Source: an uncultured Oscillospiraceae bacterium | GTDB lineage: Bacteria; Bacillota; Clostridia; Oscillospirales; Oscillospiraceae | Length of the DNA: 18,269 nt | Direction: 5' to 3' | NCBI GenBank assembly: GCA_934546685.1 | Contig: CAKTEB010000047.1 | Location: 1-18,269 of the forward strand | Shown: positions 1 to 10,503 of the stretch, piece after piece | How the letters are laid out: every line of letters starts with the position of its first letter | Numbering within the stretch: the first letter of the stretch is position 1 | Notes under the pieces: model-generated | Seen by the model: the letters and a program-made list of their open reading frames with translations, nothing else | Told to the model about the DNA's origin: nothing | Database searches by the model: none | Program-made: the position numbers and the translations under genes

Positions 1-39
1 ATATCGATATCAACCGTACCGAAAGGATGAACAATATAT

Positions 40-2196
40 ATGGCAGCTAATCAGAAGAATCAGACCCGGATCAGCAAGATCACCCCGGCCCGGGGTACGG
101 TCTATGACCGGAACATGAACGTTTTGGCAGTCAGCGCCGATGTGGAAAACGTCTGCATCGACCCCAATGAATTATCCCTGTCCGGCCAGGATCTCTCCGC
201 CATCGCAAAAAAGCTCTCGGAGCTTTTGGCCGTGAGCCAGGAGAAGATCGAGAAGCTCATGGAGGATACCAGCTACCGCTATCAGATCATCAAGCGGAAG
301 GTAGAGGCCCAGGAGGCCGGGGCCGTCCGGGATTATATCGCCGACGAAAACATCACCGGCGTGTATTTGGAGCCGGACACCAAGCGCTACTATCCCGACA
401 ACACCCTGGCGGCCCAGGTACTGGGCTTTGTGGGCAGCGACAACATCGGCCTGGACGGCGTGGAGGCCGCCTGCGACAGCTTCCTCACCGGCACCGCCGG
501 CTCCATCTCCACCGCCAAGGGCAACTACGGGGCGGATATGCCCTTTCACTATGAGCAGTACGCCGATGCCCGGCAGGGCTGTGACGTGGTTTTGACCATT
601 GACGAGACCGTCCAGCAGATGCTGGAGAAGCACATGCGGGAGGCCATTGCCCAATACGATGTGCAGAACGGAGCCTTTGGGGTGGTCATGGACGTGAACT
701 CCGGGGATATTCTGGCCATGGCCACCCTGGGGAGCTACGATCCCAACAACTACGCGGTGATCTATGACGCGGATACCGCCGAGGCCCTGGAGCGGCAGTA
801 CCAGGAGGCCATGGAGGCGGAGGGCGAGCTGCAGGATTCCCTGCTCACCGCCTACAATACCGCTGTGGCCAATGCCCGCCTGAGCCAGTGGCGCAATCGG
901 GTCATCGCCGACGGCTATGAGCCCGGCTCCACCTTTAAGAGCATCACCCTGGCCTCGGCCTTGGAGGAAGGGGCCGTGAGCCTCTCCGACAGCTTCTATT
1001 GCAGCGGCTCCACCACCATCAAGGGCAGGACTCGGGCCCTCCACTGCTGGAAGTCCGCGGGCCACGGCCAGCAGTCCACCGCCCAGGCTTTGCAGAATTC
1101 CTGCAACGTGGCCTTTGCCAACATCGGCATCCGGCTGGGCGGCGAAAAGCTCTATGAATACGTCCACAAGTTCGGCCTGACGGAAAAGACCGGCATTGAA
1201 TTAGGCGGCGAGGCCAGCGGCATCTTCTTTGACGAGGCCACCCTGGCGGATCCCAAAAGCTATGCCTCCCTTTCCTCGGCTGCCTTTGGGCAGACCTTTA
1301 AGATCACCCCGCTCCAGCTGGTTCGTGCCGTGGCGGCGGTGGTAAACGGCGGCTATGTGCTGGAGCCCCATGTGGTCCATGAGATTCTCTCCCCGGAGGG
1401 AGAGGTGGTGGAGACCCACGGGCGGACGGTGCTGCGTCAGGCCATCAGTGAGGAGACCTCGAAAACCATGTGCGAATTGCTGGAATCCGTGGTCTCCCAG
1501 GGCACCGCCAAAAACGCCCAGATCGCCGGATACCGCATCGGCGGTAAAACCGGCACCTCCGAGAAGATCGACGTCTTCGATGAGGAGGGCAACCCGGTCC
1601 AGGACAAGATCGTATCCTTCGTGGGCATCGCCCCCATGGACGATCCCAAATATATCTGCCTGGTGGCCCTGGACACCCCCTCCCGGTCCACGGGCTATTA
1701 CATCTCCGGGGGCCAGATGGGCGCGCCAACGGTAAGAGACGTGCTGGCGGACATGCTCCCCTATTTGGGCGTGATGCCGGAGGAGGCGGAGACCGCGGGC
1801 ACCGCCGTGATGCCGGAGGTATTGGGCCTCACCGTCTCCGAGGCAAAGGAGCAGCTCCAGGAGCAGGATCTCCAATGCCGCACCATCGGGGACGGTGGCA
1901 CCGTGACCCATCAAATCCCCGCCGCCGGAGCGGAGCTGCCAGCGGGCAGCGAGACGGTGCTCTACCTGGACGAGGCTCCGGAAACCACCGAGACCCAGGT
2001 GCCGGACGTCAAGGGCCTTACCCCAGAGGAAGCAAACAGCCGCCTTACCCAGGCGGGACTCTATATGAAGGTGATCGGGCCCCAGCGGGGCAGCGGCACC
2101 ATCCAGGCCACCGGGCAGGAGCCCCAGGCCGGAGAAACTGTAGAACGGGGCGCGGTGGTATCGGTGGAGTTCACCGACCTCAGCGCCAGAGACTAA
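40..2196 (+). CDS. ftsI: Class B penicillin-binding protein (FtsI/SpoVD type) with two PASTA domains; N-terminus apparently truncated
   Basis: D,D-transpeptidase that cross-links septal (or spore cortex) peptidoglycan outside the membrane, working with the SEDS protein encoded downstream. The 718 residues hold the RGTVYDRN motif near residue 18, a dimerisation domain to about residue 190, and the transpeptidase motifs STFK (297-300), SCN (354-356) and KTG (503-505). Two PASTA repeats follow at about 590-650 and 654-715, as in PBP2B; B. subtilis SpoVD has one, so division PBP versus SpoVD is not settled. Family members begin with a transmembrane anchor just before the RGTxYDRN region. Here frame 1 has a stop at 28-30 and the first ATG is at 40, so no anchor is encoded in frame. 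AAAGGA at 22-27 could serve as a ribosome site. Upstream residues typical of the family appear in another frame (see findings). Function is sure; the start is not. Confidence 0.93.
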   Translation: MAANQKNQTRISKITPARGTVYDRNMNVLAVSADVENVCIDPNELSLSGQDLSAIAKKLSELLAVSQEKIEKLMEDTSYRYQIIKRKVEAQEAGAVRDYIADENITGVYLEPDTKRYYPDNTLAAQVLGFVGSDNIGLDGVEAACDSFLTGTAGSISTAKGNYGADMPFHYEQYADARQGCDVVLTIDETVQQMLEKHMREAIAQYDVQNGAFGVVMDVNSGDILAMATLGSYDPNNYAVIYDADTAEALERQYQEAMEAEGELQDSLLTAYNTAVANARLSQWRNRVIADGYEPGSTFKSITLASALEEGAVSLSDSFYCSGSTTIKGRTRALHCWKSAGHGQQSTAQALQNSCNVAFANIGIRLGGEKLYEYVHKFGLTEKTGIELGGEASGIFFDEATLADPKSYASLSSAAFGQTFKITPLQLVRAVAAVVNGGYVLEPHVVHEILSPEGEVVETHGRTVLRQAISEETSKTMCELLESVVSQGTAKNAQIAGYRIGGKTGTSEKIDVFDEEGNPVQDKIVSFVGIAPMDDPKYICLVALDTPSRSTGYYISGGQMGAPTVRDVLADMLPYLGVMPEEAETAGTAVMPEVLGLTVSEAKEQLQEQDLQCRTIGDGGTVTHQIPAAGAELPAGSETVLYLDEAPETTETQVPDVKGLTPEEANSRLTQAGLYMKVIGPQRGSGTIQATGQEPQAGETVERGAVVSVEFTDLSARD

Positions 2197-2210
2197 AGGA
2201 GTGGATAGCC

Positions 2211-3662
2211 ATGAAGCTAAAAGAGATCCTGGCAGGGCTGGACGTGATATCCTGCACCGCCGACGAGAATATGGACATCGGCGGGATCAGCTACGATTCC
2301 CGGCACGTTTCAAAGGGCGACCTGTTCGTCGCCATCACGGGCTACGCCGCCGACGGCCACAAATTCATCCCCATGGCGGCGGAAAAGGGCGCGGCGGCGG
2401 TGCTCTGCGAGCGGGTGCCGGATACCGATATTCCCTATGTACAGGTGAAGAATTCCCGGCTTGCCATGGCCCTGGCCTCCGCCAGCTTCTTCGGCCATCC
2501 CGCCGATTCCATGACCTGCATCGGCATCACCGGCACCAACGGCAAGACCTCCAGCACTTATCTCCTGAAAACCGTGCTGGAGAAGACGTTAAACGCCAAG
2601 GTGGGCCTCATCGGCACCATTCAGAATATGATCGGCGAGGAGGTCATCGAGACCGAACGCACCACCCCGGAGTCCTTTGAGCTCCAGAAGCTCTTTGCAC
2701 AGATGCGGGACGCGGGCTGCACCCACGTCATCATGGAGGTGTCCTCCCATTCTCTGGTGCTTGACCGGGTGGCGGGCATTCACTTCGCCGTGGGCGGCTT
2801 TACGAATCTGACCCAGGATCATCTGGATTTCCACAAGACCATGGAGGCGTACCGCCAGGCCAAGGCCATTTTGTTCACCCGCTGCGATATCGGCGTCCTC
2901 AACGGCGACGACGCGGCCACCCCGAAGATCCTCGAGACGGCCACCTGCCGCCCCATGACCTTCGGCGAGACGCCGGAGAACGACCTGTGGGCCGAGCATC
3001 CCATTCTCCACTCCGACGGCGTGGAGTTTACCGCCCGGATGGGCAGCGAGAGCGCCCATGTACACCTGGGCATCCCCGGCTCCTTTACCGTTTACAACGC
3101 CCTGGGCGTGCTGGGCATCGCCGCGGCATTGGGCGTTCCCCTGAAGGACGCAGCCGAGGCGCTGAAGACCGCCAAGGGCGTCAAGGGCCGGGTAGAGGTG
3201 GTCCCCACTCCCGGCAAGGACTACACCATTTTGATTGACTACGCCCATGCCCCGGACGGCCTTGAAAACGTGCTGTCCTCGGTAAGGGGCTTCTGCAAGG
3301 GCCGGATCATCTCCGTGTTTGGCTGCGGCGGTGACCGGGACAATACCAAGCGGCCCATTATGGGCGAGATCGGGGCAAGGCTGTCGGATGTGGCCATCAT
3401 CACCTCCGATAACCCCCGGACGGAGGATCCCATGGCCATCATCGACATGATCCTGGCGGGCATCCCCGACCAATCCAACTGCATCGTAGAGGAAAACCGC
3501 CGGAAGGCCATCCGTATGGCCATGGATCTGGCGAAAAAGGACGATATCATCGTGCTCTGCGGCAAGGGCCATGAGACCTATCAGGTTCTGGGCACAGAGA
3601 AGACCCACCTGGACGAGCGGGAGGAAGTAGCCGCCCACCTCCGGGAAGAGAAGGAAGTGTAA
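2211..3662 (+). CDS. murE: UDP-MurNAc-tripeptide synthetase MurE, meso-diaminopimelate type
   Basis: Cytoplasmic Mur ligase that uses ATP to add the third residue to UDP-MurNAc-L-Ala-D-Glu. The 483 residues match family length. The ATP-binding P-loop GTNGKT is at 108-113, and the YRQAKAILF segment carries the lysine (about K218) that is carbamylated in characterised Mur ligases. DNPR at 400-403, followed by TEDP, is the motif associated with meso-diaminopimelate rather than lysine, so a DAP-type wall is inferred. The reading frame stays open upstream into the PBP gene, but the ATG at 2211 is chosen because it opens the standard N-terminus (MKLKEIL), lies 14 bp after the PBP stop and follows AAAGGAG. 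murF follows after 2 bp, so the two are very likely cotranscribed and translationally coupled. Confidence 0.97.
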   Translation: MKLKEILAGLDVISCTADENMDIGGISYDSRHVSKGDLFVAITGYAADGHKFIPMAAEKGAAAVLCERVPDTDIPYVQVKNSRLAMALASASFFGHPADSMTCIGITGTNGKTSSTYLLKTVLEKTLNAKVGLIGTIQNMIGEEVIETERTTPESFELQKLFAQMRDAGCTHVIMEVSSHSLVLDRVAGIHFAVGGFTNLTQDHLDFHKTMEAYRQAKAILFTRCDIGVLNGDDAATPKILETATCRPMTFGETPENDLWAEHPILHSDGVEFTARMGSESAHVHLGIPGSFTVYNALGVLGIAAALGVPLKDAAEALKTAKGVKGRVEVVPTPGKDYTILIDYAHAPDGLENVLSSVRGFCKGRIISVFGCGGDRDNTKRPIMGEIGARLSDVAIITSDNPRTEDPMAIIDMILAGIPDQSNCIVEENRRKAIRMAMDLAKKDDIIVLCGKGHETYQVLGTEKTHLDEREEVAAHLREEKEV

Positions 3663-3664
3663 CT

Positions 3665-5044
3665 ATGAGAGAGACCACCCTAAAGCAGGCGGCCCAGTGG
3701 TGCCACGGCACCCTGGAGAGCCGCTGGGATAACGTGACCTTTACCAGCCTGTGCCACGACTCCCGGGAGGCGGAGCCGGGCAGCCTGTTCTTCGCCCTGG
3801 AGGGCCAGGCCGACGGCCATCTGTATGTGCCCGCGGCCCGGGACAATGGGGCCACGGCGGCGGTGTGCAACCATCCCCTGGATCTGGATTTTCCCCAGAT
3901 CCTGGTCAGTGATACCCGGCGCGCCCTCCGTGAGATCGCCGCGGCCTATAAGGAGACCATCGGCTGCAAGACCGTAGCCATCACCGGCAGCGTGGGCAAG
4001 ACCACCACCCGGACTATGATCTGCGCCCTGCTCTCCAAGAAATACCACACCTGCGGCACTGTCAAGAACTACAACAATGACATTGGCCTGCCGGTGACCA
4101 TCGGCAAGAGCGATGCGGACTGCGAGATGCTGGTGCTCGAAATGGGCATGAACCACTTCGGCGAGATGCGCCAGCTGACGGCCATTGGCCGCCCGGACAC
4201 GGTGCTCATCACGAATATCGGCAGCATGCACATCGAGAATCTGGGCTCCAGAGAGGGCATCCTGAAGGCCAAGCTGGAGATCCTGGAGGGGCTGCATCCC
4301 GGCGGCATGGCGGTATTCAACGGCGACGAACCCCTGCTCTGGAATCTCCGGGAAAAGCCCGCCTGCAAGACCATCTACTTCGGCATCGAGAACAAGAACT
4401 GCGAGATCCGGGGCACAGATATCGAGCTTCGGGAGGGCAGCAGCAGCTTCCGGATCGTGGGCCTGGGCCATGATTTCCCGGTGGAGCTGCCGGTCAGCGG
4501 CCTCCACAACGTCCACAACGCCGTGGGCGCCATCGCCATTGCCCTGTTATATGACGTGCCCGAATCGGACATCCAGGCGGCCATGGCCAGCTATGTGAAC
4601 ACCTCCCAGCGGCAGCAGACCTTCCAGTGGAACGGCTATACCATCATCGACGACACCTATAACGCGGGCCCGGAATCCACCGAGGCGGCCCTGCGGGTGC
4701 TGGGCGATACCACCGGCGCCGGCGACCACTTCAAGCGCATCGCCGTATTGGGCGACATGCTGGAGCTGGGCAACCATTCCAGCGCCGAGCACCACCGGAT
4801 CGGCCGGGTGGCGGTCTACAAGGCCGACCTGCTTCTCACCTACGGCCCCCTGTCCCAGAAGACCGTATTGGGCGCCATCACCGGCGGCATGCCCCAGCGG
4901 AGCGCCATGAACTTTGAGAGCCAGCAGGAGCTTCTGAACGTCCTGCGGAGCCGGGCCAAGCCCGGAGACGTGCTGCTGTTCAAGGGCAGCCACGGCATGC
5001 ACATGGAGAAGCTGCTGAAGGATTTCATGACAACGGAAAAATAA
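3665..5044 (+). CDS. murF: UDP-MurNAc-tripeptide:D-Ala-D-Ala ligase MurF
   Basis: Cytoplasmic ATP-dependent ligase that adds D-Ala-D-Ala to complete the UDP-MurNAc-pentapeptide used by MraY. The 459 residues are normal for the family. An N-terminal substrate domain (about 1-100) precedes the P-loop GSVGKT at 108-113. The central domain carries NYNNDIGLP and EMGMNHFGEM, and YNAGPEST (from about 332) and LGDMLELG lie in the C-terminal domain. The ATG begins 2 bp after the murE stop, with AAGGAAG about 7 bp upstream inside the murE end, which suggests coupling. In B. subtilis murF lies outside the dcw cluster, whereas here it sits between murE and mraY as in the E. coli order. Confidence 0.97.
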   Translation: MRETTLKQAAQWCHGTLESRWDNVTFTSLCHDSREAEPGSLFFALEGQADGHLYVPAARDNGATAAVCNHPLDLDFPQILVSDTRRALREIAAAYKETIGCKTVAITGSVGKTTTRTMICALLSKKYHTCGTVKNYNNDIGLPVTIGKSDADCEMLVLEMGMNHFGEMRQLTAIGRPDTVLITNIGSMHIENLGSREGILKAKLEILEGLHPGGMAVFNGDEPLLWNLREKPACKTIYFGIENKNCEIRGTDIELREGSSSFRIVGLGHDFPVELPVSGLHNVHNAVGAIAIALLYDVPESDIQAAMASYVNTSQRQQTFQWNGYTIIDDTYNAGPESTEAALRVLGDTTGAGDHFKRIAVLGDMLELGNHSSAEHHRIGRVAVYKADLLLTYGPLSQKTVLGAITGGMPQRSAMNFESQQELLNVLRSRAKPGDVLLFKGSHGMHMEKLLKDFMTTEK

Positions 5045-5112
5045 GGACGTGTTTTCAAAAGCAGCTCCCCGCGCCCCAGGGCGTGACTGAATAAAATCGG
5101 AGGATCCTGAAT

Positions 5113-6090
<978 letters not shown>

Positions 6091-6110
6091 TCTAATACAA
6101 GGAGGAGCCT

Positions 6111-7241
6111 ATGGAGCATACCAGGCTACCGGACGTGGAAAAAGGCGCGCAGCTGGATCTCCCCATGCTGCTGCTGACCCTGACGCTGACGGCACTGGGC
6201 CTGGTGATGATCTGCTCCTCCAGCTACGCCCGGGCCCTGTATGAGTCCGGGGACAGCGGCTTCTACTTCAAGCGGCAGCTCATCTTCGCGCTGCTGGGAG
6301 TAGGGGCCATGCTGTGTATCAGCCGGGTGCGGCCGGAGCTGGTGAAAAAGCTGGCGTTTCCCCTGCTGGGGGTGTCGGTTGTATTTCTGCTGCTGGTATT
6401 CGTGCCGGGCATCGGCCAGTCGGAGAACGGAGCCACCCGCTGGATCCGGCTGGGCATCTCCTTCCAGCCCTCAGAGCTGGCAAAGCTGGGGATCATTCTG
6501 AGCTTTGCCTCCATGATCGAGAAATTCGGCGACCGGATGGAGACCTTCCGCTGGGGCATCGCCCCCTTTGCGGGGATCCTGGCAGTGATCGTGGTGCTGC
6601 TGCGGCTGGAGCCACACAATTCCGCCATCGTCATCATTGTCTGCACCGCCGGAGCCATGCTGTTCTTAGGCGGCGTGCAGTGCCGATGGTTTGTCCTGGG
6701 CGGAGCCGTCATGGCCCTGGGGCTTCTGGCGCTGCTGGGAGCCGGAGGCTATGAGGCCAGCCGCCTGACCGCCTGGCGGGATCCCTTTTCCGATCCCACC
6801 GATGACGGCTATCAGATCATCCAGTCCCTCTACGCCATCGGCAGCGGCGGGCTCTTCGGCCTGGGCTTCGGCCAGGGGCGGCAGAAGTATCTCTATCTCC
6901 CCGAGGAGCACAACGACTACATCTTCTCCATCCTCTGCGAGGAGCTGGGGCTGGCGGGGGCCGCGGCGATCCTGCTGCTCTACGCCCTGCTGATTTTACG
7001 GGGCTATTGGATCTCCATGCACCTGAGGGATCGTTTTTCCTCTCTCATGGTGGCGGGGATCACCACATTAACCGCCCTCCAGGTGTTCTTCAACATCGGA
7101 GTGGTGACCAACCTCCTGCCCTCCACGGGCATCTCTCTCCCCTTTTTCAGCTACGGAGGAACGGCCCTGCTGATCCAGCTGGGGGAAATGGGGCTCATTT
7201 TGGGAGCCTCGCGGCAATGTACCTCTGGTTTTTTACACTAA
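6111..7241 (+). CDS. ftsW: SEDS-family septal peptidoglycan glycosyltransferase FtsW/SpoVE
   Basis: Polytopic membrane protein that polymerises lipid II into glycan strands with a partner class B PBP, most likely the one at the left end of the window. The 376 residues start with a short cytoplasmic tail and then alternate hydrophobic segments consistent with ten helices. Diagnostic stretches are GATRWI and FQPSELAK (residues about 105-125), and HNDYIFSILCEELG with D269, which lines up with the essential SEDS aspartate. The end carries NLLPSTGISLPFFSYGG. A strong site AAGGAGG at 6099-6105 lies before the ATG. Only 20 bp separate it from mraY, where murD is found in many dcw clusters. FtsW and SpoVE cannot be told apart from sequence alone; a spore former may have both. 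Confidence 0.93.
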   Translation: MEHTRLPDVEKGAQLDLPMLLLTLTLTALGLVMICSSSYARALYESGDSGFYFKRQLIFALLGVGAMLCISRVRPELVKKLAFPLLGVSVVFLLLVFVPGIGQSENGATRWIRLGISFQPSELAKLGIILSFASMIEKFGDRMETFRWGIAPFAGILAVIVVLLRLEPHNSAIVIIVCTAGAMLFLGGVQCRWFVLGGAVMALGLLALLGAGGYEASRLTAWRDPFSDPTDDGYQIIQSLYAIGSGGLFGLGFGQGRQKYLYLPEEHNDYIFSILCEELGLAGAAAILLLYALLILRGYWISMHLRDRFSSLMVAGITTLTALQVFFNIGVVTNLLPSTGISLPFFSYGGTALLIQLGEMGLILGASRQCTSGFLH

Positions 7242-7305
7242 TGTTTCCCCATACACACGAAGTCTAAAATTCAGTCTGAAAACTATAGCCCTGGGGAAGT
7301 TCTAG

Positions 7306-7324
7306 ATAAACGCAGCGCGTTTAT
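7306..7324 (+). other. Perfect 8-bp hairpin in the ftsW-murG gap
   Basis: ATAAACGC and GCGTTTAT pair around a 3-nt AGC loop, followed by TTTAG. It lies in a 117-bp gap that is longer than the other gaps upstream of murG in this cluster. It may act as a weak terminator, a processing site or an mRNA-stabilising element. The T tract is too short to call a terminator. A further small dyad, TTCAG-T-CTGAA, lies at 7270-7280. I see no convincing promoter in the gap. Confidence 0.5.
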
Positions 7325-7358
7325 TTAGCGCTTTCCCACCATAAAGGTTGTGTAATAT

Positions 7359-8483
7359 ATGAACGTGATATTTACCTGCGGCGGCACCGCCGGACACATC
7401 AGCCCAGCCCTGGCCGTGGCGGGGCTCCTCAAGGAGCAGCAGCCCGACGCGAACATCCTCTTTGTGGGAGCCGCCGACGGCATGGAAACGGATCTGGTGC
7501 CCCGGAACGGCTTCCGGCTGGAGACCGTGGAGATCTCCAATTTCCAGCGGAAGCTGACCCCCCAGGGCATCGTCCACAATGTAAAATCCGTCCACTATAT
7601 GTTCTCCAGCCGGAGAAAGGCGGATCAGATCATCCGGGAATTTCGGCCCGACGTCATCGTGGGCACCGGCGGCTACGCCAGCTATCCCATGCTACGCCAG
7701 GGAGCCAAAAACGGCATCCCCACGGCCCTACACGAGTCCAACGCCGTCCCGGGCCTCACCACCCGGCTGGTCATGGACAAGGTGGATCGGGTCATGGTGA
7801 GCTTTGAGGGCAGCCGGAAGAACTATCCCGACCCGGAGAAGGTACGGGTGGTGGGCATGCCTGTCCGCAGTGAATTCTTCTTTACAGGCCGCCAGGAGGC
7901 CAGGGCGGCCCTGGGCCTCGATGACCGGCCCCTGGTGGTGAGCTTCTGGGGCTCCCTGGGGGCCCGGGAGATGAACAAGATGATCGCCCGGTTTATGTAC
8001 CGGGAGCAGGAGGCGGGCCTGCCCTTCCAGCACATCCACGCGGCGGGCAGCTTCGGCTGGAAATGGATGCCGGAGTATGTGCAGGAGCAGGGCGTGGACC
8101 TGGAGAAGGACACCGCCATCGATATGCGGGAGTTCATCTACGACATGCCCACGGTCATGGCCGCGGCGGATCTTGTCATCTGCCGCGCCGGCGCCGCCAC
8201 CATTTCCGAGGTGGCCGCCGCGGGCAAGCCCGCCATCTTCGTGCCCTCCCCCAATGTCACCGACAACCACCAGGAGAAGAACGCCCGGATCATCGAGGAG
8301 CAGGGCGGCGCGCTGGTGCTCCGCGAGGCGGAGTGCAGCGGGGATATCCTGTTTGAGACCGCCCAGAGGCTCCTGACCGCCCCGGAAAAGCTCCAGGCCA
8401 TGGGCAGGGCCGCCGAGGCCCTGGCGGTGCCGGATTCCGCCCAGCAGATCCTCAATCTCATGCTGGAGCTCAGCAAACGCTAA
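7359..8483 (+). CDS. murG: UDP-GlcNAc:lipid I N-acetylglucosaminyltransferase MurG
   Basis: GT-B glycosyltransferase on the inner face of the membrane that adds GlcNAc to lipid I to form lipid II. The 374 residues are normal length. The N-terminal loop GGTAGH (8-13) and GTGGYAS belong to the lipid I-binding domain. HESNAVPG starts at H125, where many homologues have HEQN. The C-terminal domain has CRAGAATISEVAAAGKPAI and a DNHQEKNA stretch, typical of UDP-GlcNAc binding. The ATG follows AAAGG (7343-7347) by 11 bp, a rather weak site. ftsQ follows after 13 bp. Confidence 0.97.
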   Translation: MNVIFTCGGTAGHISPALAVAGLLKEQQPDANILFVGAADGMETDLVPRNGFRLETVEISNFQRKLTPQGIVHNVKSVHYMFSSRRKADQIIREFRPDVIVGTGGYASYPMLRQGAKNGIPTALHESNAVPGLTTRLVMDKVDRVMVSFEGSRKNYPDPEKVRVVGMPVRSEFFFTGRQEARAALGLDDRPLVVSFWGSLGAREMNKMIARFMYREQEAGLPFQHIHAAGSFGWKWMPEYVQEQGVDLEKDTAIDMREFIYDMPTVMAAADLVICRAGAATISEVAAAGKPAIFVPSPNVTDNHQEKNARIIEEQGGALVLREAECSGDILFETAQRLLTAPEKLQAMGRAAEALAVPDSAQQILNLMLELSKR

Positions 8484-8496
8484 AGGAGGCCGTGCC

Positions 8497-9261
8497 TTGA
8501 ACGAACAGACGACCCAGGAGAAGAACTGGCGGCGGGGCCGCTTCCCCATGTGGGCGAAGATGCTGGTGGCCGTGGCGGTGGTGCTGCTGTTTTCCCTGGT
8601 ATTCTTCCGGGTAAAGACCTTTGAGGTCTCCGGCAATGTCCGCTACAGCCAGGAGGAGGTGGCCGAGGCCAGCGGCGTCACCCAGGGGGATATCCTCATG
8701 GCTGTGAACAAGGTCCGGGCCGCCAGCCGGATCCTCACCAAGCTCCCCTATGTGGAGCAGGTGGAAATTTCTAAGGAGATGCCCGGCACCATCCGCATCG
8801 ATGTGGTAGAGTGCAGCGCACTGGTCATGGCCCAGTCGGAGTTCTCCGCCAGCTGGCTGCTCTCCAGCAGCGGCAAGCTGCTGGAAAAGCTCCCGAATAC
8901 GGACAGCGCCGGCACCTCCGGCTATCCCCTCATCAAGGGCACAGTCCTGACCCTGCCCACCTCCGGAGGCCAGGCAGAATTCGACGACGCGGAAAAGGGA
9001 AAGCTGGCCATGGAGCTGGCCCAGGAGATCCAGGACGCGGGGCTGTCCAATTCCATCACCGAGATCAACGTGTCCGACCTCACCAATGTAAAACTCCAGT
9101 ACGGCTCCAATCTCCGGGTGGAGCTGGGAGACGGCAGCGACGGAGCCTACAAGCTTAAATACCTCCAGGCGGTGCTGCCCCAGCTCTCCGGCGACAGCCG
9201 GGGGGTGCTGGATCTCTCCTTCGCCCAGGGGGAACAGGCGGTATTCCACCCACTGACATAA
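8497..9261 (+). CDS. ftsQ: Cell division protein FtsQ/DivIB
   Basis: Bitopic divisome protein that links cytoplasmic and extracytoplasmic division proteins and regulates septal synthesis. The 254 residues have a short basic cytoplasmic tail, one membrane helix at about 20-37, and a POTRA domain at about 39-108 starting VKTFEVSGNVRYS. A less conserved beta domain and a polar end follow. Sequence conservation is low in this family, so identification rests on architecture, the POTRA start and position between murG and ftsZ. The start is taken as TTG at 8497 because AAAGGAGG at 8482-8489 is spaced 7 bp before it; the next ATG (8548) would remove much of the cytoplasmic tail and has no comparable site. 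Confidence 0.92.
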   Translation: MNEQTTQEKNWRRGRFPMWAKMLVAVAVVLLFSLVFFRVKTFEVSGNVRYSQEEVAEASGVTQGDILMAVNKVRAASRILTKLPYVEQVEISKEMPGTIRIDVVECSALVMAQSEFSASWLLSSSGKLLEKLPNTDSAGTSGYPLIKGTVLTLPTSGGQAEFDDAEKGKLAMELAQEIQDAGLSNSITEINVSDLTNVKLQYGSNLRVELGDGSDGAYKLKYLQAVLPQLSGDSRGVLDLSFAQGEQAVFHPLT

Positions 9262-9263
9262 AA

Positions 9264-9280
9264 TTGCGGAAAATCCGCAA
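9264..9280 (+). terminator. Candidate weak terminator after ftsQ
   Basis: A 7-bp perfect stem, TTGCGGA and TCCGCAA around AAA, begins 2 bp after the ftsQ stop and is followed by AGTTTCTATT. It lies just upstream of the ftsZ promoter, so it may partly separate the cell-wall transcript from ftsZ. The T tract is interrupted, so termination is uncertain. Confidence 0.4.
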
Positions 9281-9288
9281 AGTTTCTA

Positions 9289-9317
9289 TTGACCTTGCAG
9301 GGTTTCCGCGATAAAAT
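9289..9317 (+). promoter_or_regulatory. Sigma-A-type promoter of ftsZ
   Basis: TTGACC at 9289-9294 and TAAAAT at 9312-9317 are separated by exactly 17 bp, close to the housekeeping consensus. Transcription would start near 9324, giving a leader of about 55 nt before ftsZ. Confidence 0.78.
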
Positions 9318-9336
9318 AGAACGGAATAGACACATG

Positions 9337-9351
9337 AGCGCAAAATGCGCT
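9337..9351 (+). promoter_or_regulatory. Hairpin in the ftsZ 5' leader
   Basis: AGCGCA and TGCGCT pair around AAA in the leader between the predicted start site and the AGGAGG ribosome site at 9364-9369. It leaves the ribosome site free. It could be a 5' stabiliser or a protein-binding site. A similar hairpin lies in the abrB leader. Confidence 0.45.
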
Positions 9352-9378
9352 GAAAATATACTTAGGAGGAAATAACTT

Positions 9379-10437
<1,059 letters not shown>

Positions 10438-10443
10438 TTTCGC

Positions 10444-10485
10444 AAAGCCGCCCCGGATACACGATGTATTTTGGGGCGGTTTTCT
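10444..10485 (+). terminator. Intrinsic terminator after ftsZ
   Basis: CCGCCCC (10448-10454) pairs with GGGGCGG (10473-10479), extended outward by AAA/TTT, and is followed by TTTTCTTT. The loop holds a second small stem, ATACA-CGA-TGTAT. The T tract ends only a few bases before the ribosome site of the next gene. Confidence 0.87.
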
Positions 10486-10503
10486 TTATAGAAAGGGTAT
10501 TCT

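Noticed and set aside
5045..5112. Hairpin CGCC-CCAG-GGCG between murF and mraY as a terminator
   Set aside because: Only 4 bp of stem and no following T tract; expected by chance at this GC content.
7242..7358. Promoter for murG (TATAGC or TAATAT as -10)
   Set aside because: No -35 element at acceptable spacing.
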